Of a DNA stretch of 64,000 nucleotides, positions 8,408 to 16,907 are shown one piece after another. The notes beneath the pieces were generated by a model. That model was not told the DNA's origin and ran no database searches. It was given only the letters and a program-made list of their open reading frames with translations. Both the position numbers and the translations under genes were made by a program. Source of the stretch: Heliorestis convoluta (lineage in GTDB: Bacteria > Bacillota > Desulfitobacteriia > Heliobacteriales > Heliobacteriaceae); assembly GCF_009649955.1 (NCBI RefSeq), contig NZ_CP045875.1, forward strand, positions 2,860,001 through 2,924,000, given 5' to 3'. The number at the start of each line of letters is the position of its first letter. Position 1 is the first letter of the stretch.

Positions 8408-9247
8408 TTACTTGCCCTCCGTTAGATTTCGGACAAATTGGGGAAGGGCAAAGGCTGCTTTGTGCAGGTAGGGGGTGTAATACTTGGTATCAAGCTCTGC
8501 CAATTCCCGAGGCTCAATGGCTTCTGGGTCGTAGACTTTCGAGCCCACTGTAAAGCTCCAGAGACCGGACGGATAAGTAGGAATTGAAGCTAAATAAAGC
8601 TTGGTAATAGGGAAAATAGAGCCTATGGTAGGAAATACAGTTTGAATCAATTCTTGGTTATAAAAAGGAGATTCTGTCTGTGCCACCATAATACCATCGG
8701 GCTTTAACGCCTCTGAAACAGCTTGATAAAACTCTGCTGTAAATAGCACTGCCCCAGGGCCGATGGGTTCACTAGAATCCACGAGAATCACGTCGTATTC
8801 TTCTTTTGCTTCTTTGACATGCTTAATGCCATCAGCAACCAGGATATCAACTTTGGGATGTCCCGTGAGCACAGAAGCTATCTCTGGGAAATACTTTTTC
8901 GATGCTTCGATGACTTGCCCATCGATTTCACAAAGCACTGCTTTTTCTACTTTGGCGTGTTTTACCACTTCTCGAATGGTCCCACCATCGCCGCCGCCAA
9001 TAACCAGCACTTTCTTGGGATTGGGATGGCTGTTCATCGCGACATGGCTGATCATTTCATGGTAGACAAACTCATCTTTGTCAGTTGTCATAACCAGGTT
9101 GTCGAGAAGCAACATGCGCCCCCACTGCAAGGTCTCTACAACAGCTAGATCTTGAAAATCTGTTTTTTCACTGTGCAGTATATTGTTAATTCGACAGCCA
9201 AAGCGAATATTGGCTGTTTGTTCTTCTGTAAACCACATTCCTGACAT
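8408..9247 (-). CDS. speE: Spermidine synthase (putrescine aminopropyltransferase)
   Basis: Transfers an aminopropyl group from decarboxylated S-adenosylmethionine to putrescine. The 279-residue protein shows the family start WFTEEQTANIRFGCRI, the nucleotide-binding loop VLVIGGGDGGTIREV (about residues 80-95) and the acidic catalytic region ILVDSSEPIGPG (about 155). The ATG at 9247 has GAAGGAAGGA upstream. It is the middle gene of the pdaD-speE-speB operon. The enzyme needs decarboxylated AdoMet, but no AdoMet decarboxylase gene is seen in this window. Confidence 0.93.
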   Translation of the reverse strand: MSGMWFTEEQTANIRFGCRINNILHSEKTDFQDLAVVETLQWGRMLLLDNLVMTTDKDEFVYHEMISHVAMNSHPNPKKVLVIGGGDGGTIREVVKHAKVEKAVLCEIDGQVIEASKKYFPEIASVLTGHPKVDILVADGIKHVKEAKEEYDVILVDSSEPIGPGAVLFTAEFYQAVSEALKPDGIMVAQTESPFYNQELIQTVFPTIGSIFPITKLYLASIPTYPSGLWSFTVGSKVYDPEAIEPRELAELDTKYYTPYLHKAAFALPQFVRNLTEGK

Positions 9248-9262
9248 GGTGCATCCTTCCTT

Positions 9263-9721
9263 CTAGTACCACAAAGGAGCGGCAGCAAAAGCACAGCCGA
9301 TTTTCTCTACTTTATGTTCTACTGCATTCACTTTGACTTCTTTTAGGGCCATACCACGAACTTCAAAAGCTTCTTCAACCATACGAGTGATTGTTGCTTC
9401 TGCTTCTTCTTTGGAGCACTTGCCTGTAAACTCCATGATCACACCAAAACTATCTTCCGATACACCAACTGCAACAGCAGCAGCAATCGTTTCACCGGGA
9501 ATCTCAGATACAATCGAGCCATAGGCCGTCGGCACAAGAGAGCCTGGAGCAATCTTTAAGCCCGGAGTGAATTCAGCCTCTGGGGGCAGAATACTGCTGA
9601 CCCGCACCAGGTTGACGTTGCCGATTCCTGCTTTCAATAGAGCATTGTCAAAGGCTGTTAGTTTGCTTTTTCCTTCTGCCGATGCAGCGGTAATAAAATA
9701 CTTCTTGGGTACGGGTAGCAT
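9263..9721 (-). CDS. pdaD: Pyruvoyl-dependent arginine decarboxylase
   Basis: Converts arginine to agmatine using a self-generated pyruvoyl group. The conserved self-cleavage region LVRVSSILPPEAEF is present, where the second Ser should become the pyruvoyl residue. The fold-typical segments KYFITAASAEGKSKLTAFD and PGSLVPTAYG are also visible. The start at ATG 9721 is chosen because GGAGG lies eight bases before it; this removes a ten-residue extension and gives 152 residues, typical of archaeal-type PvlArgDC. It is the first gene of the polyamine operon. Why this archaeal-like type rather than a PLP enzyme is used cannot be told from here. Confidence 0.92.
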   Translation of the reverse strand: MLPVPKKYFITAASAEGKSKLTAFDNALLKAGIGNVNLVRVSSILPPEAEFTPGLKIAPGSLVPTAYGSIVSEIPGETIAAAVAVGVSEDSFGVIMEFTGKCSKEEAEATITRMVEEAFEVRGMALKEVKVNAVEHKVEKIGCAFAAAPLWY

Positions 9722-9772
9722 GCGCCATTCCTCCAACGTTGTTATAATCAAATTTTGTCATAAACCGTGTTT

Positions 9773-9800
9773 ATTATACCAGAACCGACTAAAAAATAAA
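9773..9800 (-). promoter_or_regulatory. Probable promoter of the pdaD-speE-speB operon
   Basis: On the minus strand there is an extended -10, TGGTATAAT, about 50 bases before the pdaD ATG, with a weak -35 (TTTATT) 16 bases upstream. Confidence 0.45.
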
Positions 9801-9812
9801 CTAAAATTTGTG

Positions 9813-9851
9813 TTAAAAAATTTAAATAGGAAGACTTGTGTCTTCCTATTT
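9813..9851 (-). terminator. Intrinsic terminator of the glycosyltransferase gene
   Basis: An 11-bp stem, AAATAGGAAGA with TCTTCCTATTT, is followed on the minus strand by AAATTTTTT. It overlaps the glycosyltransferase stop codon. Confidence 0.8.
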
Positions 9852-11090
9852 AATCACTTCGTTATAAGAGAGCCCTCTGGTGTGCACAGTGTGGCTCCAG
9901 TCCCTTTTGTTACGATGCAAGAAACCGAGAAAAACAATAGGTACCCAGGTGTAGATAAAGAATGGGTAGAGAAGAACCCACTTAAAGGCTCTTCGATCGA
10001 CTTTGTCTAACAGTAAGGCTGCAAAAGGTAAGGCCAATTGTACATAAGATAAAAGCTGCCACAAGCTCAGATCATTCATTAAGCCAAAGACTTGGGTGTA
10101 AGAACCATGCAAGAAAAAATTCATCATAAGAAAAAAAGTTACAATCATAACCAGGGCAGGTTGGAAAAGGTGAATCGCGCCATCTAACATGGAAAAATTC
10201 CCTGTTCGTAACCCTTTCCAAAGCAACTGCGGAAAATAACGAAAAAAGCAGTCTACATGACCTTGGGCCCATCGTTTGCGCTGATTCCAGGATTGCTTGA
10301 ACTTGAGGGGCTTTTCGTCGTAAATAATCGCTTCATGAGCCCATGTGGTTTTTACTCCGTTTAATAAGGCTTTCATGGAAAACTCTAGATCTTCCGTGAG
10401 CGATGTGGCACCCCAGCCATATTGACGAAGGGTCTCTGTAGAAATACACATGCCTGTTCCACCAAGAATATTCGACAGGCCAAGGTTGTAACGAGCCAGT
10501 TGAATGAGACGATTAATGTGCCAGAAGGCGATAGAGAAGGTAGCTGTCACCCAAGTGTCGAAAGGATTCTTGGAATCTAAATAGCATTGTACAATTTGAT
10601 GACCTTGTTCAAGCTTTGTATTCATCTCGAGTAAAAAATTAGGCTTGACCAGATTGTCGGCATCAAAGATGACAACCGCATCAAATTGTCGTTCCATGCG
10701 AAAGATTTTTTCGAACATCCACTCTAAGGCATAACCTTTTCCTCGCTGTTCCTCATTAAACCTCTCATGTACTTGTGCGCCTGCTTCTCTTGCAATGGCC
10801 GCTGTACGGTCACTACAGTTGTCAGCAACAATAAAGATTTCGTACAGTTCCCGCGGGTACTCTAATTCTTTCAAGTTCTCTACCAGCGGTCCGATGACGG
10901 CTTCTTCATTATGAGCTGCTACCACTAGGGCAAAGCTCTTGCTTGGAGATGCTGGGGGCCCTTCTTTTTTCCTCCAAAAACCGAAAAGTGATAAAATCAA
11001 GTAATAGAAAGTACAGAAGATGATAAGGAATTGTAAAGGAACCATAAAAAAGTCATATTTTTCAAGAAAAAGTGATTGCCAGAGCTCCAA
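9846..11090 (-). CDS. Membrane glycosyltransferase family 2
   Basis: Predicted processive or transferase enzyme using an NDP-sugar at the cytoplasmic face of the membrane. There is an N-terminal membrane segment (about residues 18-38), then a GT-A domain with FALVVAAHNEEAV, the metal-binding DADN (about 145), LTEDLEF and the QRKRW motif (about 275), and three or four C-terminal membrane segments. This layout matches the cellulose synthase/poly-GlcNAc synthase type. It starts at TTG 11090 with GGAGAG upstream. The product polymer or glycolipid is unknown. It is monocistronic, with a good promoter and a terminator. Confidence 0.87.
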   Translation of the reverse strand: MELWQSLFLEKYDFFMVPLQFLIIFCTFYYLILSLFGFWRKKEGPPASPSKSFALVVAAHNEEAVIGPLVENLKELEYPRELYEIFIVADNCSDRTAAIAREAGAQVHERFNEEQRGKGYALEWMFEKIFRMERQFDAVVIFDADNLVKPNFLLEMNTKLEQGHQIVQCYLDSKNPFDTWVTATFSIAFWHINRLIQLARYNLGLSNILGGTGMCISTETLRQYGWGATSLTEDLEFSMKALLNGVKTTWAHEAIIYDEKPLKFKQSWNQRKRWAQGHVDCFFRYFPQLLWKGLRTGNFSMLDGAIHLFQPALVMIVTFFLMMNFFLHGSYTQVFGLMNDLSLWQLLSYVQLALPFAALLLDKVDRRAFKWVLLYPFFIYTWVPIVFLGFLHRNKRDWSHTVHTRGLSYNEVIK

Positions 11091-11177
11091 TGCTTAACTC
11101 TCCTTTCCCTTCCCCAGACCTGTGAAGGGGAGAGACGATTCCCAAGAGCGGAAAATATAGGTTATCCCGCTTGCTGT

Positions 11178-11206
11178 ATTGTACCGAATCGTACCAACTT
11201 CGTCAA
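11178..11206 (-). promoter_or_regulatory. Sigma-A promoter of the glycosyltransferase gene
   Basis: On the minus strand, TTGACG and TACAAT are separated by 17 bases and lie about 90 bases upstream of the start codon. Confidence 0.65.
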
Positions 11207-11277
11207 TTGATAAATCAATTGTTCGTGGAACCTTTTCTATCCTTTCCGTGGACATACATAAAGATTACCTCGGCTAT

Positions 11278-11922
11278 CTAGGCAGGCAAAAAATACATCT
11301 TGCGTCCCTGCAACACCATGATTGGCCAATTCATTTTTGAGCATGATTCATCTAAATTGTGTTCCTGCAAGTTATGGTGCTCTACTTTACCATCTAAAAT
11401 AATAGGGACAGGCAGACCTTCATACTTTGTGGAAATTCCCATATCAGCAGGGGTAAGCGGCCGTTTTTGCGATTTAGGAATGATACTTAATGTCCCTGAT
11501 GTTTCAAGAACGGCAAATTCTACGTCTTGAACGTTGGGTGTTCCACGGTCTCGAAGTTGACTTAATAGATCGTCTAGGTTATAACGGCTACGACGCATAG
11601 CTTCTTCTTGAATTTTTCCATCGCGAATGATAACTGTCGCTGTGCCGGTCAGCCAAGAGCGCATTTTCGGAGATCTGAGCTGTAATAAGGAAAAGCCAAT
11701 CTCTGCAAACATGAGTACAAACATCGGCACCAAGGCATGATAGATCGGCGTTTCCATATCTTCCATGGGTATAGCTGCGAGCTCCGCAATCATAATGGCA
11801 ACAACAAGATCGACTGGCGATAACTGGCCAATCTCTCTCTTGCCCATGATGCGCATGATCAAGAGCACAGCCATATAAATGAGTAGGGTCCGTGAAATGA
11901 TTACAATGACTTCTTGAACCAT
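11278..11922 (-). CDS. DUF421 (YetF-like) membrane protein
   Basis: A 214-residue protein of the DUF421 family. Three N-terminal membrane helices (about residues 5-75, including LSPVDLVVAIMIAELAAIPMED) are followed by a soluble domain carrying the family features RSPKMRSWLTG, VIIRDGKI, LSQLRDRG and VQDVEFAVLETSG. Family members in Bacillus (YetF, YdfS, YrbG) include spore-associated proteins; the biochemical role is not established. The ATG at 11922 has AAGGTGG upstream. It stands alone, without an obvious functional neighbour. Confidence 0.88.
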   Translation of the reverse strand: MVQEVIVIISRTLLIYMAVLLIMRIMGKREIGQLSPVDLVVAIMIAELAAIPMEDMETPIYHALVPMFVLMFAEIGFSLLQLRSPKMRSWLTGTATVIIRDGKIQEEAMRRSRYNLDDLLSQLRDRGTPNVQDVEFAVLETSGTLSIIPKSQKRPLTPADMGISTKYEGLPVPIILDGKVEHHNLQEHNLDESCSKMNWPIMVLQGRKMYFLPA

Positions 11923-12043
11923 AATGCCACCTTGAGATCATAATCGCTATATGCCTCTCTTATTATGACCTTTACGTAGCGATTTATGAGAGAACCATTA
12001 TTTACTATTCCACAAGCCCCTATAAATACCTTCCATATTATAA

Positions 12044-12634
12044 CTATAAAGGATCGTACAAATGACGATAGATCTGGTAATCCGCTAAGACACCTTTGAC
12101 GTATTCTCTTGTTTCAGGGTAAGGGATTTGATCCAATGATTGCACCTGGCCTGTCCAATGCTTTTCTTCCAGCCATTGACGAACATTGCCTCGACCACCA
12201 TTATAAGCAGCAATCACAAGTACCATATTTCCTTGAAACTCTTGCTTTAAATTGGCCAGATACCAGCAGGCCATTTTTATGTTCCGATCGGGTTCATAGA
12301 GCTTTTCAAGCTCATAATCATCCATTTTCATCTCATGGGCGATCCACTCTGCTGTTTGTGGCATTAATTGCATGAGACCTCTGGCGCCTTGTGGACTTTC
12401 TGCCCAGATCCAAAATTTGCTTTCTCTTCTCATAATGGCTGTTACGAGATAAGGATCGAGATTGTACTGCGCCGCATACTTGAAAATGGTTTGCTTGTGA
12501 GGAATGGGATAGAATATCTTTTGAACCCAAGGACTAAACCAAAAAAAGTTGCCCAATATGATCAGCGCCAAAATGGCTACTGCCATGCGGGGCCGTGATA
12601 GCCTGTAGTAGACAACAAGAGGTCCTCTCAGCAA
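12044..12634 (-). CDS. Lytic murein transglycosylase (SLT domain)
   Basis: Cleaves peptidoglycan glycan strands to 1,6-anhydro ends. A single N-terminal membrane anchor (MAVAILALIILGNFFWF) precedes an SLT domain with the catalytic Glu in MRRESKFWIWAES and the motifs GARGLMQLMPQTAEWIA and VIAAYNGGRGNV. The start is taken as TTG 12634, which has GGAGG seven bases upstream within the end of coaE; the ATG at 12652 contains that GGAGG and is less likely. It overlaps the coaE stop by a few bases, implying translational coupling. Length 196 residues, typical of small Gram-positive SLT proteins. Confidence 0.88.
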   Translation of the reverse strand: MLRGPLVVYYRLSRPRMAVAILALIILGNFFWFSPWVQKIFYPIPHKQTIFKYAAQYNLDPYLVTAIMRRESKFWIWAESPQGARGLMQLMPQTAEWIAHEMKMDDYELEKLYEPDRNIKMACWYLANLKQEFQGNMVLVIAAYNGGRGNVRQWLEEKHWTGQVQSLDQIPYPETREYVKGVLADYQIYRHLYDPL

Positions 12635-13224
12635 CAGGTCGCCTCCTTCCATAGAGTCGCTACCTGATCAAACATATCCTCTTTGCCTACATTGGCATCA
12701 ATGATTTTATCAGCCTTTTTTATCTTTTCTTCCAGAGGCATTTGCGCTTTGATGCGAGCCATTGCCTCTCCCTGTTCGAGTTGATCTCTTTGAATCACTC
12801 TTTCTACTTGTTGTTCTTCTTTCACAGCAACCACCCATACTTCATCGACCATCTTGTCCATACCTGTTTCTAATAATAAGGGCACATCCCAAACAATCGC
12901 GGGAAGCCCTTTTTTTGACCATTCTTCTGTTTCTGTTCGAAATTGTTCTCTAACTCGAGGGTGGATGATCTTGTTGAGCTGTTCTCGCGCTTTCGCATCG
13001 AAAAATACGAGTTTCCCAAGGGCTCTTCGATCGAGCTGCTGATCCGGTAAAAAATAGCGCGGTCCGAAGTATTCTTGAATGTCTCGCCAGGCTCTTTCTC
13101 CTGGAGCAACGACTTGACGGGCCACATGGTCGGCGTCGATAACTTGTGCTCCTAATTCCCGTAAATAATTGGATACGGTTGTCTTTCCGCTGGCAATGCC
13201 ACCCGTCAAACCGATGATTCTCAC
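12628..13224 (-). CDS. coaE: Dephospho-CoA kinase
   Basis: Catalyses the last step of coenzyme A synthesis, ATP-dependent 3'-phosphorylation of dephospho-CoA. The P-loop GLTGGIASGKTTVSN is at the N-terminus, the family segment VIDADHVARQVV follows (about residue 33), and PLLLETGMD (about 115) and VIQRDQLEQGEAMARIKAQM complete the pattern. The 198-residue length is standard. It begins at GTG 13224 with only a weak ribosome-binding site. It is commonly located near polA and mutM in Firmicutes; here ytaF and an ABC-F gene lie between. Confidence 0.93.
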   Translation of the reverse strand: MRIIGLTGGIASGKTTVSNYLRELGAQVIDADHVARQVVAPGERAWRDIQEYFGPRYFLPDQQLDRRALGKLVFFDAKAREQLNKIIHPRVREQFRTETEEWSKKGLPAIVWDVPLLLETGMDKMVDEVWVVAVKEEQQVERVIQRDQLEQGEAMARIKAQMPLEEKIKKADKIIDANVGKEDMFDQVATLWKEATCC

Positions 13225-13287
13225 CTCAGGCTCACGCTCTCTTTACTGTAAGATATGAATGATTTCGTTAGGGAACACCCATGGATG

Positions 13288-13593
13288 CTATAAAAAAATT
13301 TTGCTGGCACCAAGAGATAGCAACACAAAGCCAGCGAGATAAGAAATCCAGGGGCCACCGGCCCAGCGAGCATTGTTGTGACCCCACCAGAGGCCGGCAA
13401 CAACGAGGAAAAATAGTGTAATGCCTACGATTAGCGGTGCAAACAGTGGAATTCCACCCAGCAAAGAAGCCCCAAAACCTGCCGCTAGAGCATCCATACT
13501 AAGGGCCAGCCCTAAAAGAAAGGCTTCTTTGAAACTTAGTTCCCCCGATGAGTCTAGATCAGCATCTGTCGGTTCTCGAAAAATCTGAATCAC
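13288..13593 (-). CDS. C-terminal half of a split YtaF/MntP-like membrane protein
   Basis: A continuation, in another frame, of the ORF ending at 13590. It reads VIQIFREPTDADLDSSG then SFKEAFLLGLALSMDALAAGFGASLLGG, the standard second half of YtaF-type (DUF204/MntP-like) proteins, with three membrane helices. Taken alone it would begin at a GTG that overlaps the upstream TGA as GTGA, with no clear ribosome-binding site of its own. Either the gene is truly split into two coupled subunits, or a single-base frameshift (natural or sequencing error) breaks one gene of about 235 codons. Confidence 0.65.
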   Translation of the reverse strand: MIQIFREPTDADLDSSGELSFKEAFLLGLALSMDALAAGFGASLLGGIPLFAPLIVGITLFFLVVAGLWWGHNNARWAGGPWISYLAGFVLLSLGASKIFL

Positions 13594-14003
13594 CAACCAA
13601 AGGGAGGCAGTGTAAGAGAAAAGACTCTTTCTCTTTCCCCTGCTGTCTCTGTGATCCGTGCAGAAGCATTCACAGGAAGATCTGTGCTTTTCGTTGGAGG
13701 AACCTCTTCTGCTTGCTCTTTGTCTTTTCCAATCTGCTTTTTTCTCTTACTATTGTAGATTTGAAAAAGCCCTAAGAAGATTAAAATCGCTCCACCTAAA
13801 TTGCCGATCCAGGCTTCTGGCAAAAAAGTAGATAAGCCTTTTCCTGCTAGTAAGGCGACTGCCATGGCAGCAGTCGAACAGAGGCAGATAATCAGCAGAG
13901 AAAAAAAAGGAACACGAATTCTTTTCAGTCCGTAAGCAACGGCTGCTGCAAAGCCATCTAAACTTAATGCAAATGCCAGACCGAATATGGACCATGTAGA
14001 CAC
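13590..14003 (-). CDS. ytaF: N-terminal half of split sporulation membrane protein YtaF
   Basis: A 137-residue ORF starting at GTG 14003 behind GGGAGGGA. It has three membrane helices with the family motif ALSLDGFAAAVAYGLKRIRVPF (split here into FALSLDGFAAA and YGLKRI) and GKGLSTFLPEAWIGNLGGAIL, followed by a charged linker. It stops at TGA just where homologues continue with a -LGLVIQIL- type segment; that segment is found in the next frame (see the ORF at 13288-13593). YtaF is annotated as a sporulation membrane protein and is related to the MntP manganese exporter family; direct function is unproven. Confidence 0.7.
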   Translation of the reverse strand: MSTWSIFGLAFALSLDGFAAAVAYGLKRIRVPFFSLLIICLCSTAAMAVALLAGKGLSTFLPEAWIGNLGGAILIFLGLFQIYNSKRKKQIGKDKEQAEEVPPTKSTDLPVNASARITETAGERERVFSLTLPPFGW

Positions 14004-14075
14004 GTACTGTCCCTCCCGGGTTCACCTTTGCCTTATACTATGCAAAGGGTAAGAAAAGGGCACTTGTACAGTGGC

Positions 14076-16058
14076 TTACAGGGATTCCATAAGGCTTTCC
14101 CATTCTTCATACGCTTTCGCTAGCGCTTCTTGCGCTTCTTCAAATTCTTGAGACAATGCCTTGGCTTTATCTCCATCTCTATAGGTCTCTTCATCACCAA
14201 GAAGAAGGGTCAGTTCTTGAATTCGCGCTTCTAGTTCTTGAATCATTTTTTCGCTTTTTCCAATGGCTTCTTCTCTTTTCCACGGATTTGTTATTTTTCT
14301 TGCTTTTTTCTCCCTAGATTCTTCTGAAAGCTCCTTTTTCGTTGGCTCTTTTCGCTGAGCCGCTCCCTCTTTCGGCCCATTGGCCATCTTTTTGCGCTTT
14401 TCATCGGCCAGAGCTTCCGCTTCTGCTTTCGCTTGTGCCAATTCTTCTTTCTTTCTGCGATAGTCAGAATAGTTGCCTAGGTAGGTTGTAAAGGCACCCT
14501 CTTCTAGCTCTAAGACCCGATCGGCCAAACGATCGAGAAAATAACGATCGTGAGAGATAACCATTAAAGTACCTTCAAAATCAGCCAACGCTTCTTCTAA
14601 TGCTTCTTTGGCTTCAATATCAAGATGGTTTGTCGGTTCATCAAGCAGCAGAAAGTTAGCACCGGTTAGAAAAAGCCTTGCAAAGATTAATCGGCTTTTT
14701 TCACCACCACTGAGGACATCTACGGTCTTGTAAACGTCTTCACCGCGGAACAAAAATTGCCCCAATAAAGTCCTCGCTTCTTCTTCTGTCATGGGCCGCA
14801 TCTGGCGCAATGCTTCTAGAACCGTTTGCTGTCCTTGTAGCTCTTCTTGCTCTTGGGCATAGTAGGCCGGCTTGACTCGCATCCCAAAGACGATGTCACC
14901 CTCTTCGGGCTGTAGTTCTCCAAGAAGAACACGAAAAAGGGATGTCTTCCCTACGCCATTTCTACCGAGAATGGCCACACATTCTCCTTTTCGCACTGTT
15001 AGATTTAGGTTCTTAAAAAGGGCTTTTCCTGGATAAGAAGCGGCCAAATCATGGGTCACCAAGACTTGCTCTGCACTGGGTATGTGCGGTATGAACTTTA
15101 AATCTTTTAAGCTCCTTCGTTCGACAGGCTTTTCTATGCGTTGTCGTCGAGCTAGTATGGTTTCCCGACCTCTTGCTTGTTTGGATTTGATACCTGCTTT
15201 GTAACGTCGTATATACGCTTCAATTTTGGCGATCTCGGCTTGATCTTTGGCATAAGCTCTCTGCCGCGCCATCATTCTATCTTCACGCAACTGTAAGAAG
15301 CGGGAATAATTGCCGCTGTATTCTTCTAACTTTCCTTGTTCCAAATGAAAAGTTCGTTTACATACTTTGTCCAAGAAGTATCGATCGTGAGAAATAACAA
15401 GTACAGCGCCTCCATAGTCGCGCAAGTACTCTTCCAACCATTCTACAGCCGTTAAGTCAAGGTGGTTGGTCGGCTCATCTAAAATAATAAGATCATGCCG
15501 TCGAAGCAGCAGTCGTGCTAGAGCGAGGCGCCTCTTTTGCCCTCCACTGAAAACTTCCACGGAACGGGGAAAATCTTCTTCTGTAAAGCCCAAGCCTTTT
15601 AAGACGGAGCGCACACGAGCCTCAGCGCCATAGCCTTCTTTTTTCTCATATTCTTCTACCGTTTCAGCATAAAGGGTCATCAACTCTTCAAGCCTTTGTG
15701 GATCTCTATGGGCTTCTGAGCTCTCCATGGCTTTTTCTAATTCCGTCATTTTTACTCGTAAGTCCAACAGGTCAGACAGCTCATTGATGGCCACTTGAAA
15801 GAGGCTTTGCCCTTCTGGTACCTGGTTCAACTGACTGACATAGCCGACTTCTATGCCGTTGCTCCAGTGCAGAGTCCCTTCTGTGCTTTCTTCTTCTTCT
15901 GTCATCACTCGAATTAAGCTGGTCTTGCCAGCGCCATTCGGTCCAACGAGGCCGATTTTATCATTTTCGTGAATGAGAAATGAAACATTGTCGAAGATGG
16001 CGTTGCTCCCATAGGATAGGGCTAAGTTTCTGGCTTGTACGATAATTTTGTTGCTCAT
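14076..16058 (-). CDS. ABC-F family ATPase (YdiF/Uup-like)
   Basis: A ribosome-associated type ATPase with two tandem ABC domains and no membrane segments. Domain 1: Walker A GLVGPNGAGKTS (about residue 38), signature FSGGQKRRLALARLLL, Walker B ILDEPTNHLD. A charged linker follows. Domain 2: Walker A AILGRNGVGKTS (about 365), signature LSGGEKSRLIFARLFL, Walker B LLDEPTNHLD. The C-terminal 130 residues form a Lys/Glu-rich coiled coil, as in YdiF and Uup. The second ATG (16058) is chosen, with GGGGAG upstream. ABC-F proteins act on stalled or antibiotic-bound ribosomes; the subtype is not decided. Confidence 0.92.
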   Translation of the reverse strand: MSNKIIVQARNLALSYGSNAIFDNVSFLIHENDKIGLVGPNGAGKTSLIRVMTEEEESTEGTLHWSNGIEVGYVSQLNQVPEGQSLFQVAINELSDLLDLRVKMTELEKAMESSEAHRDPQRLEELMTLYAETVEEYEKKEGYGAEARVRSVLKGLGFTEEDFPRSVEVFSGGQKRRLALARLLLRRHDLIILDEPTNHLDLTAVEWLEEYLRDYGGAVLVISHDRYFLDKVCKRTFHLEQGKLEEYSGNYSRFLQLREDRMMARQRAYAKDQAEIAKIEAYIRRYKAGIKSKQARGRETILARRQRIEKPVERRSLKDLKFIPHIPSAEQVLVTHDLAASYPGKALFKNLNLTVRKGECVAILGRNGVGKTSLFRVLLGELQPEEGDIVFGMRVKPAYYAQEQEELQGQQTVLEALRQMRPMTEEEARTLLGQFLFRGEDVYKTVDVLSGGEKSRLIFARLFLTGANFLLLDEPTNHLDIEAKEALEEALADFEGTLMVISHDRYFLDRLADRVLELEEGAFTTYLGNYSDYRRKKEELAQAKAEAEALADEKRKKMANGPKEGAAQRKEPTKKELSEESREKKARKITNPWKREEAIGKSEKMIQELEARIQELTLLLGDEETYRDGDKAKALSQEFEEAQEALAKAYEEWESLMESL

Positions 16059-16079
16059 CATCTCTCCCCAGATTCTTCT

Positions 16080-16904
16080 TTATTGTTGGCAGCAAGGGCA
16101 GAAGTGCGTACTTCTGCCGGCTCTTTTTTCTCGTATAATCTTTTCGTGACAGCGACGACAAGCTTCACCTTCTCGTCCGTAGACCCAAAGTTGATTCTGA
16201 AAGTCTCCTTTTTGACCTTCACCATCAACATAGTCGCGAAAAGAGGTCCCTCTGGCTTCAATACCTTCACGTAATACTTCTTGTATGCTTTGATAGAGCT
16301 TCTGCCCTTCTTCTTCTTGTAAGGACTGGGCCAGGCGGTCGGGATGAAGGCCCGCTCGTGCCAAAGCTTCATCAACGTAGATGTTGCCCAGACCTGCTAG
16401 AAAATGTTGGTTAAGTAGCAGTGGCTTTAGTTTGCTCTTTTTTTGGGAGAGTGCTTTTAGAAATATTTGAACTGTAAAATCTTCTGATAAAGGTTCTGGT
16501 CCTAGGCTCATTAAGCCGGACAAATCTGTGAGCTGATTGGAAGGACGTAAAGTAAGCGTACCAAACTGACGAACGTCGCTATAGCGAAGTTCTACCTCTT
16601 GACTTAGTTGAAAAATTACATGGCAATGAGGAAGAAGAGGCTCCTCTTTGGGCGATGCGACCAGGCGCCCCGTCATGCGCAAATGAATAACGAGACTATA
16701 GTCTCCTGAGAGTTGAAAAATCAAATATTTGCCCCGCCGCTTTATGGCCTCAATGGTACGCCCTAGAAGGGTTTCAGCAAAATCTTCTCCTGGCAAGCTG
16801 CTTACCATTTTGGCTAGCTTAATGGTGACGCCTTCTATCTTGTGACCGACGACTTTCTTTTCTAAAGTGCGTCGAACTGTTTCTACTTCTGGCAATTCAG
16901 GCAT
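16080..16904 (-). CDS. mutM: Formamidopyrimidine-DNA glycosylase
   Basis: Removes 8-oxoguanine and formamidopyrimidines from DNA, with AP-lyase activity. The catalytic N-terminus PELPEVETVRR is present (Pro1 nucleophile after Met removal, Glu2), as are the helix-two-turn-helix LAGLGNIYVDEALARAGLHP (about residues 165-185) and the C-terminal zinc finger with Cys pairs CRRC and CPCC. At 274 residues the length is standard. It lies 3 bp after polA, with GGAGG upstream, so the two repair genes are co-transcribed. Confidence 0.95.
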   Translation of the reverse strand: MPELPEVETVRRTLEKKVVGHKIEGVTIKLAKMVSSLPGEDFAETLLGRTIEAIKRRGKYLIFQLSGDYSLVIHLRMTGRLVASPKEEPLLPHCHVIFQLSQEVELRYSDVRQFGTLTLRPSNQLTDLSGLMSLGPEPLSEDFTVQIFLKALSQKKSKLKPLLLNQHFLAGLGNIYVDEALARAGLHPDRLAQSLQEEEGQKLYQSIQEVLREGIEARGTSFRDYVDGEGQKGDFQNQLWVYGREGEACRRCHEKIIREKRAGRSTHFCPCCQQ

Positions 16905-16907
16905 GAC

